A DNA stretch of 64,000 bases from contig DATHVP010000025.1 in assembly GCA_035461245.1 (NCBI GenBank), forward strand, positions 1 to 64,000, in the 5' to 3' direction. The stretch's first letter is position 1. Every line of letters starts with the position of its first letter. The notes under the pieces are model-generated. The model did no database searches and was not told where the DNA came from. It worked only from the letters and a program-made list of their open reading frames with translations. This stretch comes from SH-MAG3 sp035461245. GTDB lineage: Bacteria; Gemmatimonadota; Gemmatimonadetes; Longimicrobiales; RSA9. Both the position numbers and the translations under genes were made by a program. Below are positions 1 through 9,134 of the stretch, piece after piece.

Positions 1-25
1 GAGGGGAAACAGGAACCACGCCGCA

Positions 26-41
26 GCACCCGCTCGGGTGC
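26..41 (-). terminator. Small GC-rich hairpin, possible terminator
   Basis: A 6-bp perfect stem (GCACCC / GGGTGC, 4-nt loop) lies 10 nt past the stop codon of the 47-codon reading frame on the minus strand and is followed on that strand by a moderately T-rich stretch. It could end the minus-strand transcript that starts near 6.6 kb. The stem is short and the T-run is weak. Confidence 0.35.
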
Positions 42-50
42 CCGTCGTGA

Positions 51-194
51 TCAGGAGCCCCTGGCCGCCAGCTCCGCATCCGCCAGCAACTCGTCGAGCG
101 CGTTTCGGTCCATATGGCGCCCGCGCGCCACGGCACTCGCCATCCGCTGCGTGTTGGAGATGTCCTCCAGGGATGATCGGTTCACGACATTCAT
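51..194 (-). CDS. Small hypothetical protein, 47 aa
   Basis: An open frame of 47 codons starts with ATG and ends in TGA, 11 nt after the stop of the truncated serine hydrolase. The product is acidic and helical-looking, with the segment MDRNALDELLADAEL near its C terminus, and has no signal peptide or membrane segment. I do not recognise a family. It does not resemble the missing C-terminal half of the hydrolase. It could be a true small gene, the tail of another gene joined here by a rearrangement, or a chance frame in GC-rich DNA. Confidence 0.3.
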   Translation of the reverse strand: MNVVNRSSLEDISNTQRMASAVARGRHMDRNALDELLADAELAARGS

Positions 195-204
195 CTCGGG
201 TTCT

Positions 205-798
205 CTACGGGATCAGGGAGTCGATGACGTACTCCACGAGGAGCCGGTCGGGCATCCATGCGCGGCTCTGGTCGTTGTCGTCCCAGCGCAGCCCTGCGCT
301 CATGTTCAGGACGTGCCACAGCTGGATCCTCCGCTTCTCGCCGGTCAGGAGGTATGCGTATTCCGGCAGTAGCTCGTAAAGCGGTGTGTCGACGGAGGGG
401 ATCTCTCCCCGCCCGATGGCGATCCCTACCAGCGTGGACACTACGCTCTTCGTCATGGAGCGCAGGTCGTGGAGGCTCGACCGGCCGAAGGTCACCACGC
501 CGAGGTCCGCGCCCCACGCCTCGTCCCTGCCAGAAAAGTACTCCTCGTAGACCAGCCTCCCATCCTTCTCGATCAGCACGGCGTGGACATTTCCATGCTG
601 GCCGCGGCGAAGCGACCGGGTGAGATCCTCGAGTCGTGCGGGGTTCATGCCTACTTCGGCTGGGGCCGCCGTACGCCAGCCGTCCTGGATCTGCTCGGGT
701 GCGGCTCCCCGGTCCAGCTCCTGGGCAACCACCCGGGGCGGTGCTGCCATCGAGCCGGCCAGGAGGAGGGCGAGCCCTGCGCCGAATCTCATGGTCAT
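205..798 (-). pseudogene. Truncated serine hydrolase (beta-lactamase / PBP4-like fold), N-terminal half only
   Basis: The product (197 aa) starts with a signal peptide (residues 1-26, ending VVAQ) and then matches the N-terminal half of class C beta-lactamase-like serine hydrolases. The SxxK nucleophile motif is SMTK at residues 114-117 in the usual context DLRSMTKSVVS, and it is followed by the ...LYELLPEYA region. Family members normally run to 330-400 aa and carry a YxN motif and a C-terminal KTG-like motif. Here the frame stops at a TAG just after the first third of the catalytic domain, so both later motifs are missing. Its ATG overlaps the stop codon of the upstream beta-helix gene (ATGA), so translation is probably coupled. 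I read it as a 3'-truncated remnant; sequencing error is the main alternative. Confidence 0.7.
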
Positions 799-2759
799 TG
801 CTGCTGCCTCCCTGCTGTGTCGCCTGCCGGGTGCAGGAGCTGGTGGAATACGAGGCGGCCGGCCTCCAGGATCCCGGGCGGCGGTGGATCCGCCGTTGGC
901 TCCCTTGCGCCGGCCGGGCCGCTCACCCGGTTCCCGCTCCCCAGGTCGCGCACCGTGTCGCCCGCGTTCTGTAGCTCCACGCGGTTGCTGTCGCCCTCGA
1001 CGTAAACCGCGGCAGCGGCGATGTCCTCGAATCTGTTGCCGACGATCTCGTTCTCGTCGCTGCCGGGCGAGAGCCAGATGCCGGAGCCGTTCGCAACCTC
1101 CCACCGGTGTTCGTAGCCATCCCACGTGAGCCCGGGGAAAGGCTCCCGCCGCCGTATCCCCGTGATGGTGTTGTCCGCGATCCGGCTCCGCGACAGGCCC
1201 CGGGCGATGATCCCCAGCCCGTCCGCGCCGACGATCCGGTTACCATGGACCAGGATGTCTTCTAGGATCCCCTCCGGTTCTGTATCAGGCATCCCCGGAA
1301 CCGGCTCCGTCCTGTTCATCAGCGTGATGGGGGTGCCGACCATCGTCGAGTCCTGCTCAGTCGGTTCGTATCCGCCCCATGCCTCGGGCACCTTCACGCG
1401 ATCCGCATGGATCGTGTTGTCCCGGATCTCGACGCGCCTGCAGGTCTCACCGCGACGGACCAGGACGTAGATGGGATCCGGGTAGCCGACGACCCGGTTC
1501 CCTGCGACGACGTGTCCGCTGCAATCCGTGTGTCCTGGCGAGACGATGATCGCGCTTCCCGGATGCCGCGAGAAGGGGACCCGCTCCGGCTCCGCAACCG
1601 TGACGCGGTTGTCGAGGAAGTGGAGCGGTGCGCCGTAGATGCCGATGGCGTGGAAGACGTCGATGAAGTCGTTGTCCCGGACGACGGACCGCTCCGTCCC
1701 GGTGCCCAGCACGCGCAGGCCGTTGGGGGTGAGCCGGAACGTGTTGCCCTCGATGCGGTGCCCGCCGGCAGGGTAGGCGGCAGGCCGCTCGTCACTCTCC
1801 CAGAAGGTGGCGGCCTCCTCTGCGGACGTCGGATACGGTCCGACGACGATCCCGTGCCAGGTGTACTCGAAGGTGAGCCCACGGATGGTCTGGCGCTCCG
1901 CCTGCACGTAGAGGCCCGTGCACCCGAACACGACCTTCTCGACTTCGGCATAGTCAATCCCGAACGCCTCCGGATCGCAGCCGCGAAGGACCGTGCCTTC
2001 CGGGTGGCCGAGTATGCTGACGTCCGGGACCGTGAGGCGCGCCCCCGCCCCCAGCATGTATGTCCCCGGCGCGAACAGGATGGTGCCGCCGGATCGCACT
2101 GCGTCGAACGCGGCCTGCACGTTCGGCCGGTCGGTCTCCGCTGCCCCGGTGGGCGGGGCGACGCGCACGGTATCGACGGGGTGCCAAGATGCGGGGGGAG
2201 TCGGACCCTCGTTGGCGTTTCCCCCCGAGGGGCTGGCCGCCGCGCTCCGGGGAGCAGCCAGCAACGCGCAAGCGATCAGCGCGAGCAACAGCACCGAAGC
2301 GGACTCCGCCGCGTCTGCACCACCTGCTGCCACGCGATGAGACCGCCGCCTGCGCCGCAGTCGCCTCGCGAGGGCCACCGCCGCCCACGTCTGCAGCGGG
2401 ACGAACGCGACGACGACAACCGCCGGAGCCAGGGGCCAGGGCGAATCCGGCGCCGTCACGACCCACAGGTTGAACGCCATGATGATCAGCCCGAGCGCCC
2501 ACCCGTGGCCAGCGACCGCGCGACCGCTCAGCACGGCGGCCACGAACACGCCCGCGGCCCCGGCCAGGATCTCGATCAGCAGCAGCGCAACCAGGGCACC
2601 GCCCACAGGGAAATCCGCGCCGCGGAACAGACCCGGCATGACGAGCAGGATCGTGCCATACAGCACGACCTGCACGGTGACGAACCCAATCGCCAGCACG
2701 AGCAGGGTTCGCGCGGCGGAGAGCGCTCGCCGGCGGACGTTACTCTGAGGATGGTTCAT
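795..2759 (-). CDS. Membrane-anchored right-handed beta-helix protein
   Basis: The product is 654 aa. Residues 15-130 hold four hydrophobic helices, followed by an arginine-rich cytoplasmic-type loop (132-142) and a further hydrophobic segment (155-174) that resembles an internal signal or stop-transfer. From about residue 195 to 615 the protein has the repeating turns of a pectate-lyase/NosD-like parallel beta-helix: FDAVRSGGTILFAPGTY at the start, then many G-N-x-h rungs such as HRIEGNTF, VVRDNDF and SRIADNTITG. I infer a polysaccharide-binding or -cleaving domain displayed outside the cytoplasmic membrane. A four-helix membrane domain on a beta-helix is uncommon. It follows the response regulator by 63 nt on the same strand and overlaps the hydrolase remnant by 4 nt. 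Substrate is unknown. Confidence 0.75.
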   Translation of the reverse strand: MNHPQSNVRRRALSAARTLLVLAIGFVTVQVVLYGTILLVMPGLFRGADFPVGGALVALLLIEILAGAAGVFVAAVLSGRAVAGHGWALGLIIMAFNLWVVTAPDSPWPLAPAVVVVAFVPLQTWAAVALARRLRRRRRSHRVAAGGADAAESASVLLLALIACALLAAPRSAAASPSGGNANEGPTPPASWHPVDTVRVAPPTGAAETDRPNVQAAFDAVRSGGTILFAPGTYMLGAGARLTVPDVSILGHPEGTVLRGCDPEAFGIDYAEVEKVVFGCTGLYVQAERQTIRGLTFEYTWHGIVVGPYPTSAEEAATFWESDERPAAYPAGGHRIEGNTFRLTPNGLRVLGTGTERSVVRDNDFIDVFHAIGIYGAPLHFLDNRVTVAEPERVPFSRHPGSAIIVSPGHTDCSGHVVAGNRVVGYPDPIYVLVRRGETCRRVEIRDNTIHADRVKVPEAWGGYEPTEQDSTMVGTPITLMNRTEPVPGMPDTEPEGILEDILVHGNRIVGADGLGIIARGLSRSRIADNTITGIRRREPFPGLTWDGYEHRWEVANGSGIWLSPGSDENEIVGNRFEDIAAAAVYVEGDSNRVELQNAGDTVRDLGSGNRVSGPAGAREPTADPPPPGILEAGRLVFHQLLHPAGDTAGRQQQ

Positions 2760-2822
2760 GAGCCGTCTTCCCCCATGGCGGGAGGGGGTGCGGGGCGCCG
2801 AAGCAACAAATCGGCCGGCACC

Positions 2823-3515
2823 CTAGACGATCCCCTCGCGCATGGCCCGGCTCACCGCTTCCGCCACGCTATGGACCTGCAGCTTCGAGTACACGCTGCG
2901 GATGTGGCTGCGCACCGTATCGAGGCTGATGTCCAGTTGCTGGGCCGTCCGCTTGTAGGACATGCCCTGCACCAGGCAGCGCAGCACCTCCAGCTCCCGG
3001 TCCGTCAGTTCGAAGCGGCCGGCGGCGTCAGCATTGTCCGGCCCCGGCCCGAGCGTGCGGACCAGGTCGAGTACCGTGCGTGCGACGCCAGCGGAGATGG
3101 GGGCGCCCCCGGCGGTGATGGCCCGGAGCTGTGCCAGCAGCTCGGCTGCCGGCGTGCGCTTCAGCAGGTAGCCGTCAGCGCCGGCGCAGATGGCTTCCAC
3201 GATGGTCCCGCGCTCCTCGAACACGGTGAGCACCACCACCGCCGCGCCGGGTAGCAGCTGCTTGACCCGCCGGGTGCAGGCGATCCCGTCCATGCCCGGC
3301 AGGTCCACGTCCATGAGGACCAGCTGCCACGCGGGCTCCCCGGCAGGGCCAGCGGGATGGTCGTCGTTTGCGGCGACCTCGTCGAGATGTGCCAGGGCCG
3401 CAGCCGGCGAGGCGAAGCTGCCCACCAGCTCGAAATCGCTGGCGTGATGGAACAGCACCTCCAGACTGGACCGGTACTGCGGGTCATCCTCTACGGTGAC
3501 GACATGGATGGGCAA
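2823..3515 (-). CDS. NarL/FixJ-family response regulator
   Basis: The product is 230 aa. Residues 1-140 form a receiver domain with the acidic pair ED-D at 9-11, the phosphorylation site D69 in VLMDVDLPG, the conserved T in VVLTVFEE and K in YLLKRTP. Residues 165-230 form a LuxR-type helix-turn-helix (LTDRELEVLRCLVQGMS...TVRSHI). The start is TTG, preceded by GAAAGG at a normal distance. The receiver has a short insertion (VAANDDHPAGPAGEPAW) before beta-3. The gene lies 45 nt after the propeller-type sensor kinase on the same strand, so the two should form a phosphorelay pair. Neighbouring targets may include the beta-helix gene directly downstream. Confidence 0.93.
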   Translation of the reverse strand: MPIHVVTVEDDPQYRSSLEVLFHHASDFELVGSFASPAAALAHLDEVAANDDHPAGPAGEPAWQLVLMDVDLPGMDGIACTRRVKQLLPGAAVVVLTVFEERGTIVEAICAGADGYLLKRTPAAELLAQLRAITAGGAPISAGVARTVLDLVRTLGPGPDNADAAGRFELTDRELEVLRCLVQGMSYKRTAQQLDISLDTVRSHIRSVYSKLQVHSVAEAVSRAMREGIV

Positions 3516-3560
3516 AGTCGCCTTTCAGACAGGGGGCAGCCAATGGACGCGGATGCTGGA

Positions 3561-6500
3561 TTAACGATGCACCGCTGGCTCCTGCCGCGCACCCGCATGA
3601 TCATGTGAGGCGCCGGCCCTGCCGGACGGAGGCCTGACCGACCGGCGCAACCAGCCCGGGAAGGAAAATCGCGGCTGCCGGCGCGTGAGCCGGAACCTGA
3701 GCCGGACCGTGGTGCCCTGCCCCTGACGCGTATCCCAGCTGATGGAGGCGCCGATCTCGGCGGCACGACGCTGCATGGCCCGCAGCCCCCGGCCCTGACC
3801 GCGGTTGCCATGGGGCGCGGGCAGGCCCTTGCCGTCATCGGCCACTTCGAGGATCCAGCCGTCATCCGATGCCCGGAAGCCCAGGACGACATGCTGCGCG
3901 TCCGCGTGGCGAGCGGCATTGTGCAGGGCCTCCAGCCCCATCAGCAGCACGTTACGGCGGAGCGGCAGCGTCAGCGGACCCGACGGCCATGCGGCTGGGA
4001 AATGCGCGTCGAACCGCACGTCGTCGGCGAACAACCTGCCTCCGTGTTCCGCCAGCCGGGCCGCCAGTTCCTCGAGCGTTGCGCGGTGCGGATCGAGGGC
4101 CCAGACGATGTCCGACAGCGACGTGCCCAGTTCTTCCGCCGTCGTGGCCACTTCCCGGGCGATGCGCCGGCCGGCGACGGCGTCCCCGCCGTTCTCCGAA
4201 AGGACACCGGCCAGGATGCCGATGCTGGCGAGACCGGAGCCCATCTCGTCGTGCAGGTCCATGGCAATGCGCGTGCGCTGCCGTTCGAGCCCTATCAGGT
4301 AGGCCAGGCGGGCGCGATACACGCCGAAGAGCAGTGCGCCGGCCAGCAACAGGAAACCCGTCATCGCCCACGCCGTGCGGTACCAGGGCGGCAGCACGCT
4401 GAACGCGAGGCCCGCGGGCTGCATCGACCAGGTCAAGCCATCGGCGCTGGCCCGGACCTGGGGCTGGTGCCGGCCGGCGGGCAGGTCGACCCAGGTGAAA
4501 AGCGGCTGGCCGTCTGTGTCAGACCATTCATCGCCCGGCGACAGGCGGACCTGGTAGCGAACGCTGCCGGGGTCCCTGAACGTGAGGGCCGCGAAGCGGA
4601 GTTCCAGCCGGTTCCTGTCCGCAGGAAGCACGATGTCGCCGTCGAGGGGAACAGGGCGGCCGTCAACCCGTCCCTCCACCAGGGCCATCCGCGGCGGGCG
4701 AATCTGTGCAGTGCGCGCCCGGGCCGGTACGTGAACGACGCCCTGCGACGTCGCGATCCATATGGTGCCGTCCTCCTCTTCCAGAAGATCCCCGCCGCCC
4801 ACCGACGGCAGGCCCTGCCACGCCCCGAGCTGCTCCAGCACCGTCCACCCGGCGCCGCCGGCGCGCGGCTGCACGCGCTGGAGTATCCCGGCCCCCACCA
4901 GCCATACGCCGCCCCGGCGGGATGGCACCAGGTTCAGGATGGACCGTGTGGGCAGCAATGAATTGTCCGCCAGCGGTTGCCACCCGTCCGCAGCCCTGTG
5001 CAACAGGCCGAGCGTGGAACTCGAGGCCCACAGGTGGCCACCCGGCAGTTCCGTCATGGCCGTTAGATGCACCGTCCCCGCCGGGAGATCCTCGCACGCC
5101 CATGGTACTTCCAGCCCGGAAACGACCGACGCCGCAGGTGCGTGGCAGACGCGCTCCCGTGAATTCACCCAGAGCCGGCCCGCACTGTCCTCCATGACTA
5201 CCGTGACCGCGGAGTCCGGCAACGTCAGCGACGGTGTGGCCAGCCGCCTCAGCGTCTCCCCATTCGCGCTCAGATGGTGCAGGCCGACACCGGAAGCAAT
5301 CCAGAACCCGCCAGCAGAGGCCGGGGCACATACACCAAATGAAAAATTCTCCGGATGAACGACCGTGTCACCATCCGGATCCAGACGAATCACGCCGGTC
5401 CTGGCGCCCGTCCACAGCAGGCCGTCACCGGCCGTGCAGAACTGGCCCCAGGCCCACCACGACACATCCACGCCCCCGGCCCAGGCATCCGCTGTGCGCC
5501 TCAGGCCCGTGGGCCCCTGCCAGGTCGTTATCCAGAGGTAGTCCCCCGATCGGGCCAGGAAACGCGTATGGTTGGAGCGCAGCCCATGGTTCTCGTTCCA
5601 GACGCGAGTATCCGGTTCCGGATACTGCGAAAGGGCCGTGAACCCGCCGTGCCAGAGGCTGCCCTCATGGTCCACCAGCAGGGGCCCACCAGCGATCACA
5701 CCGTTCTGCGGGTCGAGGATTTCCACCGCGCCCGCCGCGTTCAAGGCGATGAGAAACCGGTCGGTCCCCAGCCAGATCGTGCCGTCCCGCTCCGCCAGGG
5801 AAATGCCGCGGGTGACAGGGTAATCCGGCGTACGTGTCGCAACCTCCGGCGCGCCCGATGGCGGGATACGAATCAGGTCCGACGCCACCGACAGCGCCAG
5901 CACCACCCCGTCGGGTCTGGCCAGCGCATCCACGATGAGATGGCCCTGCAGCAGGCGACGCGGGGGGGATTCCGGTGTGAGATGCCAGAGACCGTCACCA
6001 CCAGCGACCAGGATGCCGCCCCTCGGTCCGGCGGAGAAAACCTTGCGGGTTGTGTCGTCGGGCAGCACATCCACCGGCAGCGGCCGCCAGGTGCCGTCCT
6101 GCGCGCGGCGGTTGATCCGGCCGTCCATGCCCACGACCCATAGCCGGCCGTCCCCATCAAACGCTGCGATCTGCGTGTGGTCCGGCGAGCGGCGAGCCCG
6201 GCCCGGCAGTTCCCGCGCCCCGTTCGCCGTGAGTTCAACGATACGCCCGTCCGCATCTACCACGACCACGTCACCTGCCGGCGATACCGCGATGGAACCC
6301 ACCGCAATCGGCAACACATCCGGCGCCCAGCGCTGGAAGCGGGTACCGTCGAAGCGAAACAGCCCGGCCCGTGTAGAGGCCCACAGGAATCCTACGCTGT
6401 CCTGGGCCAGGGCCACGATGGGCGGCACCAGTTCACCCTGGCCACCGAAACGGCGCACCAGCCGGTCCTGCGCCAGCAGCGGCGCAGCCCCCATCATGAG

Positions 6501-6602
6501 CAGCAGTGCCAGCACCCCGGCCTTCGGCACACACGAGTCGCCGCACGCACGCCTGCCACGGCCGCGGTGACGGAGGCCGATGATATGGAGGAGATGCCGC
6601 AC
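3561..6602 (-). CDS. Hybrid-topology sensor histidine kinase with two-component propeller repeats and Y_Y_Y domain
   Basis: The product is about 1013 aa from a GTG start chosen for its GAAAGG ribosome binding site and the following signal peptide (VLALLLMMGAAPLLAQ). A periplasmic region of roughly 650 residues contains repeated propeller blades (for example DSVGFLWASTRAGLFRFDG and EEDGTIWIATSQGVVHV), followed by a Y_Y_Y immunoglobulin-like domain, one transmembrane helix near residues 742-765, a HisKA_3 dimerisation domain with the phospho-acceptor in AMDLHDEMGSGL (about residue 782) and an HATPase with N-box EALHNAARHA and G-box DDGKGLP. The architecture is that of polysaccharide-sensing kinases, but the ligand here is unknown. 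A longer frame extends upstream in the opposite-strand shadow and was rejected. Confidence 0.92.
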   Translation of the reverse strand: MRHLLHIIGLRHRGRGRRACGDSCVPKAGVLALLLMMGAAPLLAQDRLVRRFGGQGELVPPIVALAQDSVGFLWASTRAGLFRFDGTRFQRWAPDVLPIAVGSIAVSPAGDVVVVDADGRIVELTANGARELPGRARRSPDHTQIAAFDGDGRLWVVGMDGRINRRAQDGTWRPLPVDVLPDDTTRKVFSAGPRGGILVAGGDGLWHLTPESPPRRLLQGHLIVDALARPDGVVLALSVASDLIRIPPSGAPEVATRTPDYPVTRGISLAERDGTIWLGTDRFLIALNAAGAVEILDPQNGVIAGGPLLVDHEGSLWHGGFTALSQYPEPDTRVWNENHGLRSNHTRFLARSGDYLWITTWQGPTGLRRTADAWAGGVDVSWWAWGQFCTAGDGLLWTGARTGVIRLDPDGDTVVHPENFSFGVCAPASAGGFWIASGVGLHHLSANGETLRRLATPSLTLPDSAVTVVMEDSAGRLWVNSRERVCHAPAASVVSGLEVPWACEDLPAGTVHLTAMTELPGGHLWASSSTLGLLHRAADGWQPLADNSLLPTRSILNLVPSRRGGVWLVGAGILQRVQPRAGGAGWTVLEQLGAWQGLPSVGGGDLLEEEDGTIWIATSQGVVHVPARARTAQIRPPRMALVEGRVDGRPVPLDGDIVLPADRNRLELRFAALTFRDPGSVRYQVRLSPGDEWSDTDGQPLFTWVDLPAGRHQPQVRASADGLTWSMQPAGLAFSVLPPWYRTAWAMTGFLLLAGALLFGVYRARLAYLIGLERQRTRIAMDLHDEMGSGLASIGILAGVLSENGGDAVAGRRIAREVATTAEELGTSLSDIVWALDPHRATLEELAARLAEHGGRLFADDVRFDAHFPAAWPSGPLTLPLRRNVLLMGLEALHNAARHADAQHVVLGFRASDDGWILEVADDGKGLPAPHGNRGQGRGLRAMQRRAAEIGASISWDTRQGQGTTVRLRFRLTRRQPRFSFPGWLRRSVRPPSGRAGASHDHAGARQEPAVHR

Positions 6603-6828
6603 GAGCGCCTTTCGTTCAGGGGGCGCAGCCGGACACGTCAATGGGGATGCTGAGATTCGGGCACCAGCAGGCTGCGGAGAGACCTTGTGCCCTGTCCGAG
6701 GATAGGCAGGACAACGGTACGCCGTCAAGCGTGGCATCGCTTCTCCCGGCCACTCCGGCACCTGTCTGGTCCGCCGCTTGCACCCGGTGCGGGAGAGCCA
6801 GATTCCCACGCGAACCCCGGAGACGACC

Positions 6829-7323
6829 GTGAAACTCGACGACCTGCGCAAGCTGTACGTGCATGAACTCAAGGACCTGTACAGCGCGGAGCAGCAGCTG
6901 CTGGAGGCGCTGCCGAAGATGGAGCGCGCCGCATCTGATGGCGACCTGAAGCAGGCTTTCGCCAGCCACCTGAAGGAGACCCAGCGCCACGTGCAGCGGC
7001 TGGAAGACATTTTCTCGCGCCTCGAGTTCGAGCCCGGCGGCCAGCGGTGCGCCGGCATGGAGGGACTCATCGAGGAGGCCGCCGACATGATGAAGGAGGA
7101 CGCGCCAGACTCTGTGAAGGATGCCGGCCTCATCGCCGCGGCACAGCGGGTGGAGCATTACGAGATCGCGGGCTACGGCGTGGTCCGGACGTATGCCGAG
7201 AAGCTGGGCGACTACCGCGCCGCAGACATCCTGCAGGACACACTGAACGAGGAGGGCCTTGCGGACCAGAAGCTGTCACGGATTGCCATGCGCCGCATCA
7301 ACTTCGAGGCGCTCACCAGCTGA
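6829..7323 (+). CDS. DUF892 (YciE/YciF-like) ferritin-like protein
   Basis: The product is 164 aa from GTG at 6829, chosen because GGAG lies 7 nt upstream and the family begins with a short ...LRDLYVHELKDLYSAE segment. The sequence is nearly all helical, with paired E...H/E residues (ELKDLYSAEQQL, HLKETQRHVQRLE, VEHYEIAGYG, ADILQDTLNEE) typical of the ferritin-like four-helix bundle of DUF892. Family members are stress-associated and often bind a di-metal centre. It is divergent from the sensor kinase and convergent with the glycosyltransferase, 17 nt away. No operon partner is visible. Confidence 0.9.
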   Translation: MKLDDLRKLYVHELKDLYSAEQQLLEALPKMERAASDGDLKQAFASHLKETQRHVQRLEDIFSRLEFEPGGQRCAGMEGLIEEAADMMKEDAPDSVKDAGLIAAAQRVEHYEIAGYGVVRTYAEKLGDYRAADILQDTLNEEGLADQKLSRIAMRRINFEALTS

Positions 7324-7340
7324 ACGGCCGGCGGGGAACG

Positions 7341-9062
7341 CTAGCGGTCGCCGGGCATCCCCCCAGCGGCGTTCCCCGCATTCGCGGCGTTCCCCGCATT
7401 CGCGGCGTGTTCCGCACGCGAGCCGTTCCCGGCGCTCACGGCAACCTCCTCCAGCAGAGCTCGCAGTCGCCTCGCCACGGGTTTCCAGTCGTAATGCTCC
7501 TCAGCCACGTTGCGGAGGTCCGCTGCGTACTTCGGCGCCGCTTCCAGTGCTCTCGGCAGGGCAGCGGCCAGGTCCGCCACTATGTGGTGCGGATCCGGCC
7601 GGACCTTCATGGCTTCGGCGTCCACCGGCTCCAGGCGCGGCGCAACCGTATCGATCTTGACCTGCATGCCGCCGAAGTAGGTGCCCACCGGAAACACGCC
7701 CGACGAGATGGCCTCGAGGAAGACGAGGGGGCCGGACTCCAGCACCATGCTCGGAAAGACGCCCACGTCGCACGCGGGCAGCAGCTGGGACATCTCCCGG
7801 TGCGTCAGGTAGCCGGTGAACACCACCGTGTTGTCCCGCACCAGCCGCCGGGCGCCATCCCAGTACTCGTCAAGTCGCCCACTGGCGGCCAGCGCCTGCC
7901 AGTACTGCGCTACAGCCGCCATGTGTGCGGGATCGCCGCCGTCAACCTCGCCGGCTTGCACCAGGGCGGCGGTCGCCCGATCCCTGTCGCCGTGCTCAAG
8001 CGCGTGGACGAACGCCTCCAGCGGGTCCCGCAGCGGGCCATGCCCCACGACCAGGAGGCGCAGCCGCGGTCGTTCCCGCAGCACCTCCGGCAGCGCGGCA
8101 AGGAGCGCGTGGATGCCCTTGGCCGCGATGAGGCGACCAACAAAGATGGCGACGTCGTCGTGTTCCCAGTCGATGTCGCCAAGGCGGTGTTCAACACCTG
8201 CATCCGGCTTCTTGGCGTCGAACGGACCGACGGCACCGCACGCGTCAGAGGGCGACGCGCCGTCCTCCAGCGCCATCCGGAGCGCCTGCGCCTGCGCCTC
8301 CGTCCTGCCACGAGGAACGCCTTCCAGCAATCCCGCCACGCGCTGCACGTTCCCCGCACGTGAGGAGCGAGGTACCGGCTGGAACCCCGAGGTGTCCACG
8401 CCCAGGTCCAGCAGGCGTATACGATGGGGATCGAGGGATGCGACGTCGTCCATCAGGGACAGCGTGCGTTCCGCCACTTCTTCACTGATCGCTATGATGC
8501 GGGCGGCACCGGCCAGCGCGTCCGCGGCCAGCCGCCGCAGCCGGGGGTCCGGCCGGACGGCATACTCCAGTGCACTGCCATGCGGCATCACCGCGTAGGG
8601 CACGCCAGTCCATGCGGACACACGCTGCGCCACCACGGACATCAGCACGGCGTGATTGGCGTGCAACGCCGTGATCCTGTGCTCCTCCACGATGCGCGTC
8701 ACCGCCGCCACGTTGCGGTGCAGGTAATCCTCGAGTTGCGCGGCTGACAGCTCCGTCATGGGCACGACCTCAGTGAAATCATCGTACTCGTCCCAGACGT
8801 AGACCGGCAGAGTCTCACCCAGCAGCGGCCTGTGCATTATGCACCGGCCGGGGAAGGGCGTGTCCCGCTCGAGCTGGGCCTTCATGGAGCCGTCTGGCTC
8901 GTACGCGAACACACTGCTGATGAAGTCGTACCTGTCCGGGTCAGGCTCCTGGCAGACCAGGTGCACCGTCTCACCGGACGCGCACAGCGCCCGCACCACG
9001 GAGCGGGTCCACAGGTTGCTCCCCGAGCCGTCCAGCAGATAGCCGTGCAGGATTCCGATCAT
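7341..9062 (-). CDS. Family 4 glycosyltransferase with tandem-repeat C terminus
   Basis: The product is 573 aa from the ATG that places MIGILHGYLLDGSGSN at the N terminus, the usual first strand and glycine loop of GT-B enzymes. The N-terminal acceptor domain includes ALHANHAVLMS and VMPHGSALEYAV; the C-terminal nucleotide-sugar domain includes AIFVGRLIAAKGIHALL, ACDVGVFPSMVLESGPLVFLEAISSG. An unusual charged insertion of about 55 residues (HALEHGDRDRATAALV...) lies between these. The last 30 residues are a low-complexity NAANAGNAANAG run encoded by an 18-bp repeat. It is not next to the polysaccharide cluster at 54-64 kb. Donor and acceptor are unknown. Confidence 0.9.
   Translation of the reverse strand: MIGILHGYLLDGSGSNLWTRSVVRALCASGETVHLVCQEPDPDRYDFISSVFAYEPDGSMKAQLERDTPFPGRCIMHRPLLGETLPVYVWDEYDDFTEVVPMTELSAAQLEDYLHRNVAAVTRIVEEHRITALHANHAVLMSVVAQRVSAWTGVPYAVMPHGSALEYAVRPDPRLRRLAADALAGAARIIAISEEVAERTLSLMDDVASLDPHRIRLLDLGVDTSGFQPVPRSSRAGNVQRVAGLLEGVPRGRTEAQAQALRMALEDGASPSDACGAVGPFDAKKPDAGVEHRLGDIDWEHDDVAIFVGRLIAAKGIHALLAALPEVLRERPRLRLLVVGHGPLRDPLEAFVHALEHGDRDRATAALVQAGEVDGGDPAHMAAVAQYWQALAASGRLDEYWDGARRLVRDNTVVFTGYLTHREMSQLLPACDVGVFPSMVLESGPLVFLEAISSGVFPVGTYFGGMQVKIDTVAPRLEPVDAEAMKVRPDPHHIVADLAAALPRALEAAPKYAADLRNVAEEHYDWKPVARRLRALLEEVAVSAGNGSRAEHAANAGNAANAGNAAGGMPGDR
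7366..7407 (-). repeat. 18-bp coding tandem repeat in glycosyltransferase tail
   Basis: Two full copies of an 18-bp unit (7366-7383 and 7384-7401) and a 6-bp partial copy encode the alternating NAANAG peptide at the glycosyltransferase C terminus. The unit is a multiple of three, so copy-number change would not shift the frame. Confidence 0.75.
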
Positions 9063-9134
9063 GGATCGGCAGCATTGCATGGTCCGGACCGCGGGCCGGC
9101 GAGCGGGGCTCGGGCGATCCTTGCCCGGGACCCG

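Noticed and set aside
1407..3254. 615-codon plus-strand frame across the beta-helix and regulator genes
   Set aside because: It runs antisense through two well-supported genes and shows no recognisable domain.
6603..7133. 177-codon upstream extension of the sensor kinase frame
   Set aside because: It overlaps the DUF892 gene on the other strand, lacks family resemblance, and the GTG with ribosome binding site and signal peptide at 6602 is the better start.
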